Positions 8,075 through 17,222 of a stretch of 64,000 nt of DNA are shown here, piece after piece (the stretch's first letter is position 1; each line of letters opens with the position of its first letter). Position numbers and translations under genes: made by a program. Under the pieces are notes generated by a model that worked only from the letters and a program-made list of their open reading frames with translations, was not told the DNA's origin and did not search any database. Origin of the DNA: Streptomyces sp. NRRL F-5126 (GTDB lineage Bacteria > Actinomycetota > Actinomycetes > Streptomycetales > Streptomycetaceae); the NCBI RefSeq assembly GCF_000721265.1, contig NZ_JOFZ01000004.1, forward strand, positions 186,001-250,000, in the 5' to 3' direction.

Positions 8075-10690
8075 GTGCGCACCAAACGACCAAGACGCCG
8101 ATTGGCCATGCTTCTGGCCGCGGGCCTCGGCCTCGCGGCATTCGCCGTGCCGCCGTCCGCCAGCGCGGCCGACGACGCCCCCGCGGGCCCGCACGGCCTC
8201 AAGGGCGAGTACTACACGCAATCCGCCCCAGGAGCCTTCGACTTCCACACGCTCAAGGCCACCGGGTTCGACCCGAACATCGACTTCGACAGCCTGGAGT
8301 CCAGGCTGCAGACGGCCACCGGCCAGTCCGACGACGACACCGTCCGCTGGACGGGCGAGGTCGTCCCGGAGAAGTCCGGCGCGACGACGTTCTCCATCAC
8401 CGGCGACAACGGCTTCCGGCTCTGGGTCGACGGCAAGCTCGCCATCGACCACTGGGTCGACGACTGGGACAACGAGCAGACCTCGCAGCCCGTCAACCTG
8501 ACGGCGGGCAAGGCCTACGACATCAAGGTCGAGTACTTCGAGCACTTCGGCGGCTCCAACCTCCACCTGCGGTGGACCGAGCCCGGTGAGGCCAAGGAGG
8601 CCATACCCTCCTCCGCCTTCCGCCTGCCTCCCGACTGGCACTACGACGGCGCGATCTCCACGTCCGTCCTCAAGGACGGCCGCACCCTCAAGCTGGACTT
8701 CGCCCAGGCCCTCGCGGCCCCGCCGGCCGGCCTCCTCGACCACTTGCAGGCCGTCATCGGCGGTGCCAAGTGGCCGCTGAGCACGGTGAAGGCCGACCCG
8801 GCCGACCCGCGCTCCCTCCTCGTCGGACTCAAGGAGCCGGTCGTCGGCAAGAAGGGCGGCGGCGCCTCCGGGCAGGCCGACGTCACCTACGACGGCGAAG
8901 GCGGCCTGACCGGCGCCGACGGCACGGCGGTCGGCCACTTCTGGAGCAGCGGCCCGAACGGGTCCGAGTACGAGCTGTCCACCAAGTGGGCGGCCGACGT
9001 CAGCCCGTCCAATGCCCACCCCGAGTACCCCAGGCCCCAGCTCACCCGCGGCGCCTGGCAGAACCTCAACGGCGAGTGGCAGTTCTCCGCGGCCAAGGCG
9101 GGCGAGCAGCCGCCGGTCGGCAAGCGCCTCGACGACAAGATCCTCGTGCCGTACCCGGTGGAGTCGCAGCTCTCCGGCGTGGAGAAGCACGAGGACCGCA
9201 TGTGGTACCGCCGGACCTTCACCGTGCCGAGGAGCTGGCACGTCAGCAAGGCCCACGGCAAGCGCCTCGAATTGAACTTCGGCGCCGTGGACTGGCAGGC
9301 CGAGGTGTACGTCAACGGCCACAAGGTCGCCGAACACAAGGGCGGCTACGACAAGTTCAGCGCGGACATCACCGACGCGCTGAAGCCCGGACGCACCCAG
9401 GAGCTGATCGTCGGCGTCTACGACCCGACCGACGAGGCCGGCGGTCCCGACCAGCCGGTGGGCAAGCAGCGCACCGACCCGAGCGGCATCTGGTACACGC
9501 CGTCCTCCGGCATCTGGCAGACGGTGTGGATGGAGCCGGTGGCCGCGGACCACGTCGGATCGCTGAAGATCACCCCGGACGTCAAGGACGGCCGGGCCAC
9601 GGTCGAGGCCGAGGGCGTGCGCGACGGCGTGCCGATCACGGCGACGGCGTACAACGGCAAGCGCCCGGTCGCGACGGCCCGCGGGCGCACCGGCGAACCG
9701 CTGACCCTGAAGATCAACAAGGCGCATCTGTGGTCGCCCGACGACCCGTTCCTGTACAACCTCAAGGTGCGCGTCGGGCACGACCGTGTCGGCAGCTACT
9801 TCGGTATGCGCTCCATCGCCGTCAAGAACGTGAACGGCACGCCGCGCACGATGCTCAACGGCAAGCCCATCTTCATGATGGCCACGCTCGACCAGGGCTT
9901 CTGGCCCGACGGCCTGTACACGGCGCCGACGGACGACGCCCTGGCCTACGACCTGAAGATGCACAAGGCGATGGGCTTCAACTCGGTGCGCAAGCACATC
10001 AAGGTGGAACCCGACCGCTGGTTCTACTGGGCGGACAAGCTCGGCCTGCTCGTCTGGCAGGACATGCCGGCCATGAGCAGGACGCCCGACACGGCCGCGC
10101 AGCGCACCGAGTACGAGCACGAGATGAAGCAGATGATCGACCAGCACATCAGCCACCCCTCGGTCATCATGTGGGTCACGTTCAACGAGGGCTGGGGCCA
10201 GTACGACGTCGGCCGCATCGCCCAGCAGGCCAAGTCGTGGGACCCCACCCGCCTCGTCAACAACATGTCCGGCGTCAACCTGGGCACGGACGGCGGGGCC
10301 GGCGACATCATCGACGAACACGGCTACCCGAGCCCGGCACTGCCGCCGAGCCCTGACGGCAAGCGCGCTCTGGTCAGCGGTGAGTACGGCGGGCTCGGAC
10401 TCGCCGTGCCCGGGCACTCCTGGGCCGTCCAGCAGTCGTACGTGGACGTCGACTCGGCCGCCTACACGGACGACTACCTGGAGAAGCTCGGCGAGGTGCG
10501 CAAGCTGGCCTGCCAGGGCGACAACGGAGCCGTGTACACGCAGATCACGGACGTCGAGGGCGAGCTCAACGGCCTGATGACGTACGACAGGAAGGTCGTC
10601 AAGCCGGACGTGAAGCGGGTGAGGGCGGCGCAGCAGGCGCTGATCCGCGACGCGTCGCAGCCGACCGTGGCCGGCTGCCCCGCCGGCTGA
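8075..10690 (+). CDS. secreted PA14-domain glycoside hydrolase family 2 enzyme
   Basis: An 871-residue exported enzyme. A signal peptide (KRPRRRLAMLLAAGLGLAAF, cleavage at ASA) is followed by a PA14 carbohydrate-binding domain (about 45-185; GLKGEYYTQ, ITGDNGFRLWVDGKL, EYFEHFGGSNLHLRW). Then come the GH2 sugar-binding jelly roll (about 330-470; RRTFTVPRSW, WQAEVYVNGHKVAEHKGGYD), the Ig-like domain and the TIM barrel (about 585-830). The acid/base is Glu705 in FNEGWG and the nucleophile probably Glu770 in SGEYGG. GH2 enzymes cleave beta-galactosides, glucuronides or mannosides (known); which one cannot be decided here. The GTG start has CGGAGG four bases upstream. A strong terminator follows. 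Confidence 0.85.
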   Translation: MRTKRPRRRLAMLLAAGLGLAAFAVPPSASAADDAPAGPHGLKGEYYTQSAPGAFDFHTLKATGFDPNIDFDSLESRLQTATGQSDDDTVRWTGEVVPEKSGATTFSITGDNGFRLWVDGKLAIDHWVDDWDNEQTSQPVNLTAGKAYDIKVEYFEHFGGSNLHLRWTEPGEAKEAIPSSAFRLPPDWHYDGAISTSVLKDGRTLKLDFAQALAAPPAGLLDHLQAVIGGAKWPLSTVKADPADPRSLLVGLKEPVVGKKGGGASGQADVTYDGEGGLTGADGTAVGHFWSSGPNGSEYELSTKWAADVSPSNAHPEYPRPQLTRGAWQNLNGEWQFSAAKAGEQPPVGKRLDDKILVPYPVESQLSGVEKHEDRMWYRRTFTVPRSWHVSKAHGKRLELNFGAVDWQAEVYVNGHKVAEHKGGYDKFSADITDALKPGRTQELIVGVYDPTDEAGGPDQPVGKQRTDPSGIWYTPSSGIWQTVWMEPVAADHVGSLKITPDVKDGRATVEAEGVRDGVPITATAYNGKRPVATARGRTGEPLTLKINKAHLWSPDDPFLYNLKVRVGHDRVGSYFGMRSIAVKNVNGTPRTMLNGKPIFMMATLDQGFWPDGLYTAPTDDALAYDLKMHKAMGFNSVRKHIKVEPDRWFYWADKLGLLVWQDMPAMSRTPDTAAQRTEYEHEMKQMIDQHISHPSVIMWVTFNEGWGQYDVGRIAQQAKSWDPTRLVNNMSGVNLGTDGGAGDIIDEHGYPSPALPPSPDGKRALVSGEYGGLGLAVPGHSWAVQQSYVDVDSAAYTDDYLEKLGEVRKLACQGDNGAVYTQITDVEGELNGLMTYDRKVVKPDVKRVRAAQQALIRDASQPTVAGCPAG

Positions 10691-10709
10691 GGCAGTACCG
10701 CACGGCACG

Positions 10710-10750
10710 CTCCGGGCCCCCGCGCGGCACCACCGCGCGGGGGCCCGGAG
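10710..10750 (+). terminator. intrinsic terminator hairpin
   Basis: An 18-bp perfect stem (10710-10727 with 10733-10750) around the loop CACCA, twenty bases after the GH2 stop. Confidence 0.8.
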
Positions 10751-10811
10751 TCGTCCTCGGCACCATCCCATCCGGTCCAACCAGTTGACCAGTCGGCTCC
10801 GTGGGTCCACC

Positions 10812-11534
10812 ATGACGGCCATGCCCCAGCCACCCATACGGCGCGAGGCCGTCTCCGACCAGGTCTACGCACGCCTGCGCGACAGGATCGTCGGCGGCGA
10901 GCTGCCGCCGGGCTCCGCGCTCACCGCCGAACGCGACCTGGCTGCCGAGTTCCAGGTGAACCGGCACGCCGTCCGCGAGGCCGTCAAACGTCTCCAGCAG
11001 GCACGCCTTGTCGAGGTCAGCCAGGGCGGCAGGACACTCGTCCTCGACTGGCGCCGCACCGCGGGGCTCGACCTCGCGGTGGGCATCGCCGCCATCGGCG
11101 CGGGCCCCACCCCCGCCGAACTCGTACGCGACGCGATGGAGATGCGCGCGTGCATCGGCGCGGACGCCGCCCGCCTGTGCGCGACGAGATGCCCGGAACC
11201 CGTCGCCGCCGCGATCGTCGAGACCGCGGGCCGCTACGCGAACGCGGGCCCCGACCTGCCGGAGCTCGACACCGCCGACGTGGCCTGGTGGCGGCTGATC
11301 GTCGAGGGCTCGGGCAACCTCGCCTACCTGCTGGCGTTCAACAGCCTGGTGGGCGGCGCCATCCCGGCCGCCGACGTCCCCGAGGACCTGCGCACCGCCG
11401 AACTCCTCGACGTGGACGCCCACGTGCGCCTCGCCGGACACATCGCCGCGCGCGAGGCCGCGGCCGCCGAGCGCCTGGCGCGTGAACTCCTGACCCGCAG
11501 TGTGCCCGCGGCAACCGCCAAGGAGGTGCGGTGA
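10812..11534 (+). CDS. GntR-family regulator (FadR/FCD type)
   Basis: A 240-residue regulator with an N-terminal winged helix-turn-helix (VSDQVYARLRDRIVGGELPP, LAAEFQVNRHAVREAVKRLQ) and an all-helical C-terminal effector domain. The stop is one base from the next start, and AAGGAGG for the next gene lies inside this one, so it is co-transcribed with the fatty-acid-hydroxylase-type gene and may control it, sensing a lipid or acyl compound as FadR-like proteins often do (inference). The ATG at 10812 is chosen over a TTG at 10785. Confidence 0.83.
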   Translation: MTAMPQPPIRREAVSDQVYARLRDRIVGGELPPGSALTAERDLAAEFQVNRHAVREAVKRLQQARLVEVSQGGRTLVLDWRRTAGLDLAVGIAAIGAGPTPAELVRDAMEMRACIGADAARLCATRCPEPVAAAIVETAGRYANAGPDLPELDTADVAWWRLIVEGSGNLAYLLAFNSLVGGAIPAADVPEDLRTAELLDVDAHVRLAGHIAAREAAAAERLARELLTRSVPAATAKEVR

Positions 11535-11535
11535 C

Positions 11536-12369
11536 ATGATCCCTGCCGTGATCTACGCCATACCCGCGTTCGTGCTGCTCGTGGTGGTGGAGGCGCTCTC
11601 GTACCGCTTCCTGCCGGACGACGACGAGCGCGGCTACGAGGTGCGCGACACCGCGACCAGCCTGTCCATGGGCGCGGGCAGCCAGGTCATCGGCGTGCCG
11701 TGGAAGGCCGTGACGGTCGTCCTGTACGCGGGCCTGTACGCCGTCTCCCCGTGGCACCTGCCGGCCTCCAGCGGCTGGACGTGGCTGCTGCTGTTCTTCG
11801 CGGACGACCTCGCGTACTACGTCTTCCACCGCGCACACCACCGGGTGCGCGTGCTGTGGGCGAGCCACGTGGCCCACCACTCAAGCGTCCACTACAACCT
11901 CTCGACGGCGCTGCGGCAGAGCTGGACACCGATGACCACACTGCCGTTCTGGCTGCCCCTGGCGCTGGCCGGCCTGCCGCCCTGGATGATCCTGCTCCAG
12001 CAGTCCATCAGCCTCGGCTACCAGTTCTTCCTGCACACCGAACGCGTCGACAAGCTGTGGCGGCCCGTCGAGCTGCTGTTCAACACACCGTCACACCACC
12101 GCGTGCACCACGGCTCGAACAACGTCTACCTGGACCGCAACTACGGCGGCATCCTCATCATCTGGGACCGGCTCCTGCGTACCTTCGAACCCGAGGGCGA
12201 GCGCGTCGTGTACGGGCTGACGAAGAACATCGCCACGTACAACCCGCTGCGCGTGGCGTTCCACGAGTACGCGGCGGCCTGGCACGACGTACGCTCCGCA
12301 CGGCGCTGGCGCGACCGCGTCGGCTACCTCTTCCGCCCGCCGGGCTGGGCGCCGGGCGCGGAGGGCTGA
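11536..12369 (+). CDS. sterol desaturase / fatty acid hydroxylase family membrane protein
   Basis: A 277-residue integral membrane di-iron enzyme. Hydrophobic segments are at about 4-22, 50-75, 80-95 and 135-165. The histidine clusters that bind the two irons are all present: HRAHH, HVAHHSS and HHRVHHG. The family hydroxylates or desaturates lipids and sterols using oxygen (known). ATG 11536 is preceded by AAGGAGG at 11520-11526. It forms a two-gene operon with the GntR regulator. The substrate is unknown; hopanoids, carotenoids or fatty acids are all possible. Confidence 0.85.
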   Translation: MIPAVIYAIPAFVLLVVVEALSYRFLPDDDERGYEVRDTATSLSMGAGSQVIGVPWKAVTVVLYAGLYAVSPWHLPASSGWTWLLLFFADDLAYYVFHRAHHRVRVLWASHVAHHSSVHYNLSTALRQSWTPMTTLPFWLPLALAGLPPWMILLQQSISLGYQFFLHTERVDKLWRPVELLFNTPSHHRVHHGSNNVYLDRNYGGILIIWDRLLRTFEPEGERVVYGLTKNIATYNPLRVAFHEYAAAWHDVRSARRWRDRVGYLFRPPGWAPGAEG

Positions 12370-12405
12370 CACGCCCCCGCGCCCGCGACGCCCGGCCCGT
12401 ACCGC

Positions 12406-13182
12406 TCAGTGCTCCTGCGCGGTCGGGCGGACCATGATCTCGTTCACGGCGGCGTGCGGCGGCTGCTCCACCATGAACAGCACCGACCGTGCCACGTCCG
12501 CCGGCGCCAGCCACTTCTCCCGCGGCATGGCGCCGCCGGCCGACGACTGCCCGCCCGCCGTCATCTCCGTGCGCACCATGCCGGGCTCCACGATGCCGAC
12601 GCGCACCCCACGGCCGGTCACCTCGGCGCGCAGCGCCTCGGTGAACGACCCCACCGCGTGCTTCGTCGCCGAGTACACGCTGTTGTGCGGCCGGGGGATG
12701 CGCCCGGCCACCGAACCGGTCGTCACCAGGTCGGCGACGCCGCGCGGGCCGCCCGCCGCCGCACTCAGCAGATGCGGCAGGGCACAGCGGGACAGGTGCA
12801 GCACGGCCCTGACATTGACGTCCACCATCCTGTCCCAGTCCTCCGGATCGCTGTCCTCGACATCTGCACGCACGCCGTAGCCCGCGTTGTTGACGAGGAT
12901 GTCGAGCCGCCCGAACCGCCCGGCCACCTCATCCACCACGGCCCGCGCCGACTCCGCCCCGCTCAGCTCGGCGGGCACCGCGAACGCCGTGCCACCCTCC
13001 TCCTCGATCCGTCCCGTGAGGTCCTTGAGACGGTCCGCCCGCCGCGCGACCAGGGCGACCGCCCCGCCCCGCCGGGCGATCCCCAGCGCCACCTCCGCGC
13101 CGATGCCGCTCGAAGCCCCTGTCACCAGGGACACGGTCCCGGACAGCGGCAGTTCACGGGACGCATCTGGACTCGTCGGCAT
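12406..13182 (-). CDS. short-chain dehydrogenase/reductase
   Basis: A 258-residue classical SDR. The cofactor motif TGASSGIG is at about 18-25, NNAG at about 95, and the catalytic triad Ser (VTTGSVAG), Tyr-x3-Lys (YSATKHA) is complete. It oxidises or reduces an alcohol/ketone with NAD(P). An Arg-rich second strand (ARRADRL) suggests NADP preference. It is convergent with the membrane hydroxylase gene and transcribed away from the PEP-mutase-family gene. Substrate unknown. Confidence 0.88.
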   Translation of the reverse strand: MPTSPDASRELPLSGTVSLVTGASSGIGAEVALGIARRGGAVALVARRADRLKDLTGRIEEEGGTAFAVPAELSGAESARAVVDEVAGRFGRLDILVNNAGYGVRADVEDSDPEDWDRMVDVNVRAVLHLSRCALPHLLSAAAGGPRGVADLVTTGSVAGRIPRPHNSVYSATKHAVGSFTEALRAEVTGRGVRVGIVEPGMVRTEMTAGGQSSAGGAMPREKWLAPADVARSVLFMVEQPPHAAVNEIMVRPTAQEH

Positions 13183-13308
13183 GGAGGCTTCCTCTCGCGC
13201 TCACGGAGCCGCCCGCCCTGTCCGGCACGCGGCGCTCACCGCCGACACGTACCCGCCACGGACCCCGAGATCACTTCCGCACCGGGGGCGGAGCGCGGAC
13301 AATGGAGT

Positions 13309-14097
13309 GTGACGTCATTCTCGGAGCTGCACCGCCAGGACGATCTGCCCTTTCTCCTCCCCAACGCCTGGGACTTCTCCTCCGCCCTCGCTCTCGCAGG
13401 CGCCGGGTTCCCCGCCGTCGGCACGACGAGCTTCGGCGTGGCCGCCGCGTCCGGCAGGCCCGACGGCGGCCGGGCGAGCCGGGAGGCGACTCTCGGCCTC
13501 GTTCGCGGGCTGTCCCGCCTCCCGGTCCACATCAGCGCGGACGTCGAGGACGGCTATGACGACGACCCCGAGCAGGTCGCCGCCTACGTCGAGGCACTCG
13601 GCGCCGCCGGGGTCAACATCGAGGACAGCACGGACGAGCGGCTCGCCGACCCCCGTTCCCATGCCGCCAAGGTCGCCGCCGTCAAACGCCGCAGTCCCGA
13701 GGTGTTCGTCAACGCGAGGGTCGACACCTACTGGCTCGGCGAGGACGCCGACGTCCGCTCGACGCTGCGCCGTGCGGAGCACTATGTGGAGGCCGGGGCC
13801 GACGGGATCTTCGTGCCCGGGGCGAGCGAGCCGGACGAGCTCAGGGAACTCGCGTCCGCCATCCCCGTGCCACTCAACGTCCTCGTCGTGCCCGGCCTTT
13901 CGCGAGCGGACCTCGGCCGCCTCGGGGTCCGCCGCGTCAGCACGGGGTCGCTGCCGTATCGCGCGGCCGTCGACGCGGCCGTCCGCGTGGCCGAGAGCGT
14001 CCGCGACGGCCTGCCCGTGCCCGCCGCCACCACCTACCGCGCGATGCAGGCGCGCCTCACGTCACCTCACCCGGTCAGCAGGGACTGCGGGATGTAG
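13309..14097 (+). CDS. isocitrate lyase / PEP mutase family protein
   Basis: A 262-residue protein of the ICL/PEPM superfamily. The fold motifs are seen as LLPNAWDFSSA, VGTTSFGVA, ISADVEDGYDDD (metal-binding acidic loop), GVNIEDS and FVNARVDTYW. This small, single-domain branch is often annotated as 2-methylisocitrate lyase-like or oxaloacetate decarboxylase-like; the reaction is uncertain. The start is probably GTG 13309, though no strong ribosome binding site is visible. The 3' end overlaps the convergent beta-propeller gene by 31 bases. Confidence 0.82.
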   Translation: MTSFSELHRQDDLPFLLPNAWDFSSALALAGAGFPAVGTTSFGVAAASGRPDGGRASREATLGLVRGLSRLPVHISADVEDGYDDDPEQVAAYVEALGAAGVNIEDSTDERLADPRSHAAKVAAVKRRSPEVFVNARVDTYWLGEDADVRSTLRRAEHYVEAGADGIFVPGASEPDELRELASAIPVPLNVLVVPGLSRADLGRLGVRRVSTGSLPYRAAVDAAVRVAESVRDGLPVPAATTYRAMQARLTSPHPVSRDCGM

Positions 14098-15965
14098 ATC
14101 GGCATGGAGTCCTCCCACTGGCTGTCGGTGAGCATCCGCTTGTCCGAGCCGTCCGCCTTCATGCTGAAGATCTGGCCGTACGGCTGGAAGGTGTTGTCGT
14201 ACAGCGCGGCCTCCTCGCGAAAGCCGTACATCCCGCTGTTGTAGAGGACGCGCCCGTCGGAGGCCCACACGGCGTGGCCGTCGTTGGCGCCGCTGCTCGT
14301 CAGGACGGCGAGCCCGGTGCCGTCGGGCCTGATGGTGCAGACGTCGAAGTTGGTGGCGCTCGTTCTGCGGGTGAAGAGGATGAGCTTGCCGTCGGGCGAC
14401 CAGTCGGGCAGGTTGTCGGACTCGGTGGTGAGGACGGTCGTGGTCCTCTTCCGCAGGTCGAGGACGCGCAGGCCGTTGTCCTCCCCCCACACGCGGTAGA
14501 CGATCCGGTTGCCGTCCTCGGAGAAGCTCGGGAAGCCGGCGTTGACCGTGCCGTCGGTGAGCGCCTCGTACGACGAGCCGTCGGCGGCCACGCGGTAGAT
14601 GGCGGCGGTGGACACCGCGCGCTCCTGGAACCAGCCGCCCAGGCCGAACGCGATCCACTTGCCGTCGTTCGACCAGCTGGGACGGAACGCGCCGGCCAGT
14701 CCCTGTGCGACCAGCGTCTGGTCGAGGTCGGTGTTCGCGGTGTTGAGGACGACCTTCTGCCGCGAGCCGTCCGGCCTCATGGTGACGATCGACGAGTTGC
14801 CGAGCTGCTTGTCCGTGATCGCGAGGAGCCCCTGGCGCGACAGGACGGGGAACACGTCGCAGAAGCGGTAGTCCCAGTCCGGGTCCCAGCTGTACAGCGG
14901 CGCGTCCAGCTTGCGCGTCGTGAAGTCGACCTTCTCGTAGATCACCGACTTGCCGTCCGGCGACCAGACCGGCGAGCGCAGCGACGACCGCTTGACGGCC
15001 GGCAGCGTGCCCGACACGTAGGCAAGGCCCTCGTCGGGACCGCCCTTGACCAGGTAGCCGATCTCGGTGCCGCTCAGGAACTGGGGAGCGACCTTCAGAC
15101 CGGCTCCCGACGTGTGCTCGGTGCGCGCGCCGGTGGCGACGTCGACCGAGACGATCTGGGACTCGACGATGCCGATGTCCTCCGGGCGGTGGGCACCCCA
15201 CGTCGCTTCCACCGTGAGCTCGTAGAAGACGATCCTGGAGCCGTCGGGCGACCACTTCGGGGAGCCCTGGCAGTACCCGTCCCGGGTCGCCACCCGGCGG
15301 AAGCCGGTGCCGTCGGGCCGTATGACGTAGATGCTCAGCTCCTGGGTGTGCTCCCAGCCCTTGCCGTTGTCGTGGCCTCGCCAGGCCGTGTCGCGGTCGC
15401 TGGAGAAGGCCAGCCACTGGCCGTCGGGCGACCAGGACGGGCGGAAGTGGCCGTCGGGGCTCGCGGGATCGCCCGCGAGCGCGGCGGTGCCCGTCAGGTT
15501 GGTGAGCTTCTGTGTGCGCAGGTCGAGCAGCCAGATCTGGGTGAGGTGGTCGTCGCTGTTCGTGGACACGAAGGCCACCGTCGTCCCGTCGGGCGAGGGG
15601 ACGGCGCAGTCGGCCATCGACGCGCCGGCCACCAGGGGGCGGACGCCGGTTCCGTCGATGCCGACCCGGTAGAGGCAGGAGTTGCCGTCGCCGGTGCGCT
15701 CCGACGTGAAGAACACCGAGCGGCCGTCGGCGGAGAAGGCGGCGTGGTGGTCGAACGCGGCCTCGCGCAGCAGGGCACGCTCGTTCGAGCCGTCGGCGTC
15801 GGAGACGTACAGGGTCGACGACGACGGTGCGATGCGGTTCATCAGCATCACACCCTTCTTGCCGTGTGCGGCGGCCGCCACGGCGAAGGACTTGGGCAGG
15901 AGCGCGGTGCCCGCGGCACCCGCGCCGGCCGCCAGGAACACCCGGCGCTTCATCTCGAATGACAT
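14067..15965 (-). CDS. Tat-exported TolB-like beta-propeller protein
   Basis: A 632-residue protein starting with a twin-arginine signal (MKRRVFLAAGAGAAGTALL). The body is made of PD40/TolB-type repeats, recognisable as PSWSPDGQW, PKWSPDGSR, PVWSPDGKS, PSWSNDGKW, PSFSEDGNR and PDWSPDGKL, so one or two beta-propellers. It is probably an extracytoplasmic binding or enzymatic scaffold. It is divergent from the ABC transporter operon across a region with four copies of a palindrome, so it is likely part of the same regulon. AAGGGA lies 13 bases before ATG 15965. A start at 15953 (MKRRV) is also possible. Confidence 0.8.
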   Translation of the reverse strand: MSFEMKRRVFLAAGAGAAGTALLPKSFAVAAAAHGKKGVMLMNRIAPSSSTLYVSDADGSNERALLREAAFDHHAAFSADGRSVFFTSERTGDGNSCLYRVGIDGTGVRPLVAGASMADCAVPSPDGTTVAFVSTNSDDHLTQIWLLDLRTQKLTNLTGTAALAGDPASPDGHFRPSWSPDGQWLAFSSDRDTAWRGHDNGKGWEHTQELSIYVIRPDGTGFRRVATRDGYCQGSPKWSPDGSRIVFYELTVEATWGAHRPEDIGIVESQIVSVDVATGARTEHTSGAGLKVAPQFLSGTEIGYLVKGGPDEGLAYVSGTLPAVKRSSLRSPVWSPDGKSVIYEKVDFTTRKLDAPLYSWDPDWDYRFCDVFPVLSRQGLLAITDKQLGNSSIVTMRPDGSRQKVVLNTANTDLDQTLVAQGLAGAFRPSWSNDGKWIAFGLGGWFQERAVSTAAIYRVAADGSSYEALTDGTVNAGFPSFSEDGNRIVYRVWGEDNGLRVLDLRKRTTTVLTTESDNLPDWSPDGKLILFTRRTSATNFDVCTIRPDGTGLAVLTSSGANDGHAVWASDGRVLYNSGMYGFREEAALYDNTFQPYGQIFSMKADGSDKRMLTDSQWEDSMPIYIPQSLLTG

Positions 15966-15993
15966 CGCTGTACCAGATCCCTTCGTCGGGGGA

Positions 15994-16004
15994 TTGTCCA
16001 ACAA
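15994..16004. promoter_or_regulatory. TTGTY-N-RACAA operator copy 1
   Basis: TTGTCCAACAA, 29 bases before the beta-propeller start. Likely a site for the FCD-GntR regulator encoded at 18389-19066. Confidence 0.65.
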
Positions 16005-16078
16005 GGTGCGCGAGACGCTAACACTCTTGAAATCGACTCTCAATAGTTCACGCGCTTTACGAGGTCAGAGCGTCAATT

Positions 16079-16091
16079 ATTGTCAGACAAT
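16079..16091. promoter_or_regulatory. TTGTY-N-RACAA operator copy 2
   Basis: ATTGTCAGACAAT, a perfect 13-bp palindrome and the best of the four copies. Confidence 0.65.
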
Positions 16092-16205
16092 GCTGCTCGC
16101 ATCTTCGTGGAAGTGGCCGACGGGAGTGTGGGTGGCGGCCGACTCGGCGGTGTGGCGGGCGCTGAGCGTGGTCCTCGGCGATCCTGTGAGCGCTCTGTCA
16201 GAATT

Positions 16206-16216
16206 TTGTCCAACAA
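16206..16216. promoter_or_regulatory. TTGTY-N-RACAA operator copy 3
   Basis: TTGTCCAACAA, identical to copy 1 and in the same orientation. Confidence 0.65.
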
Positions 16217-16313
16217 GCTGACCAGGACTGGGAGGTGAGGATCTCCATCGCATCGCATTTTTCGTGCACACTTCTTGTGGAGGCGATTTCCCGGTGTTAC
16301 GGTCGCTCGCAAG

Positions 16314-16324
16314 TTGTTGGACAA
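16314..16324. promoter_or_regulatory. TTGTY-N-RACAA operator copy 4
   Basis: TTGTTGGACAA, the reverse complement of copies 1 and 3, 79 bases before the ABC ATPase start. Confidence 0.65.
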
Positions 16325-16402
16325 TCTAACCGACAGGGCTACTCGAACGCCGCGGGCGCGAGTGCCGCATCGCCTCACCCGTAGCCGGTCAAGGAGACGC
16401 AG

Positions 16403-17215
16403 TTGTCGACCAACCAGCGTGATCCAAGCGCGGAGGCACTCCGCTTCGACAACGTCACCCTGGAGTTCCCGGGGTCGCACCAACCCGCCATCCAGGACGT
16501 CACGTTCCGGGTCGCGCGGCGCAAGCTCGTCGCCGTGATCGGGCCGAGTGGATGCGGCAAGAGCACCATCCTCAACCTGGCCGCGGGGCTGCTGTCGCCG
16601 ACCCGGGGCCAGGTGCACTTCGACGGAGAGCGTGTCACCGCCGTCAATTCCTCGGCGGCGTACGTCACCCAGCAGTCGCACCTGCTGCCCTGGCTCAGCG
16701 TCAAGGCGAACATCGGCCTGGCCCTGAAGTTCCGCAAGGTGCCCAAGGACGAGCGCGACGAGCGTGTCGCCCACTGGGTCAAGGTGGTCGGCCTCACGGG
16801 CTTCGAGGACCACTACCCCAGGGAGCTCTCCGGCGGTATGCAGAAGCGGTGTGCGATCGCGCGTGCCCTGATCTACGACCCGTCCATCGTGCTCATGGAC
16901 GAGCCGTTCGGGCCGCTCGACGCCATCACACGCCTCAAGCTCCAGCAGGACCTGCTCAATCTGTGGCAGGAGCAGGAAGGCACGCTGGTCTTCGTCACCC
17001 ACGACCTCAACGAGGCGATCTACCTCGCCGACGAGGTGGTCGTGATGTCCAAGGGGCCGGGCACGGTGACACGTGTTCTGCGGGTCCCCTTCGAGCGGCC
17101 GCGCAGCATCGGCTCCCTTGTCGACTCGCACGAGTTCTCCGAGATCTACAACGAGCTCTGGAGTGTGTTCAAGTCCGAGATCGACCTGTCAGGCGCCTCC
17201 GCAGGGGCGAGGTGA
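16403..17215 (+). CDS. ABC transporter ATPase, NitT/TauT (SsuB/TauB) type
   Basis: A 270-residue ATP-binding subunit with Walker A GPSGCGKST (about 49-57), Q-loop VTQQSHLLPW, signature LSGGMQKR, Walker B VLMDEPFGPLD and switch His in VTHDLNEA. The sequence is closest to the SsuB/TauB/nitrate branch that imports small organic acids, sulfonates or nitrate. It begins with TTG, with AAGGAG at 16391-16396. It is the first gene of an operon with a DUF3500 gene, an FCD-GntR regulator, a binding protein and a permease. Confidence 0.9.
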   Translation: MSTNQRDPSAEALRFDNVTLEFPGSHQPAIQDVTFRVARRKLVAVIGPSGCGKSTILNLAAGLLSPTRGQVHFDGERVTAVNSSAAYVTQQSHLLPWLSVKANIGLALKFRKVPKDERDERVAHWVKVVGLTGFEDHYPRELSGGMQKRCAIARALIYDPSIVLMDEPFGPLDAITRLKLQQDLLNLWQEQEGTLVFVTHDLNEAIYLADEVVVMSKGPGTVTRVLRVPFERPRSIGSLVDSHEFSEIYNELWSVFKSEIDLSGASAGAR

Positions 17216-17222
17216 GGCGGCC

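Larger units (their letters stand above)
15966..16402. other. 437-bp divergent regulatory region of the catabolic island
   Basis: No supported gene. This AT-richer interval holds four palindromes of the form TTGTY-N-RACAA, listed separately, spaced 86, 126 and 108 bases centre to centre between the beta-propeller gene and the ABC operon. Confidence 0.7.

Noticed and set aside
7613..10837. A 1074-codon open frame on the minus strand
   Set aside because: It lies opposite the GH2 gene, whose motifs and signal peptide are clear. Its product is Arg/Val/His-rich shadow sequence caused by high GC at third positions.
12409..13308. A 300-residue N-terminal extension of the PEP-mutase-family protein
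   Set aside because: The open frame runs back opposite the SDR gene, but the family match starts at GTG 13309 and the upstream part is Arg/His-rich shadow.
14274..15962. A 562-codon plus-strand frame
   Set aside because: Antisense to the beta-propeller gene, whose WSPDG repeats show the true reading frame.
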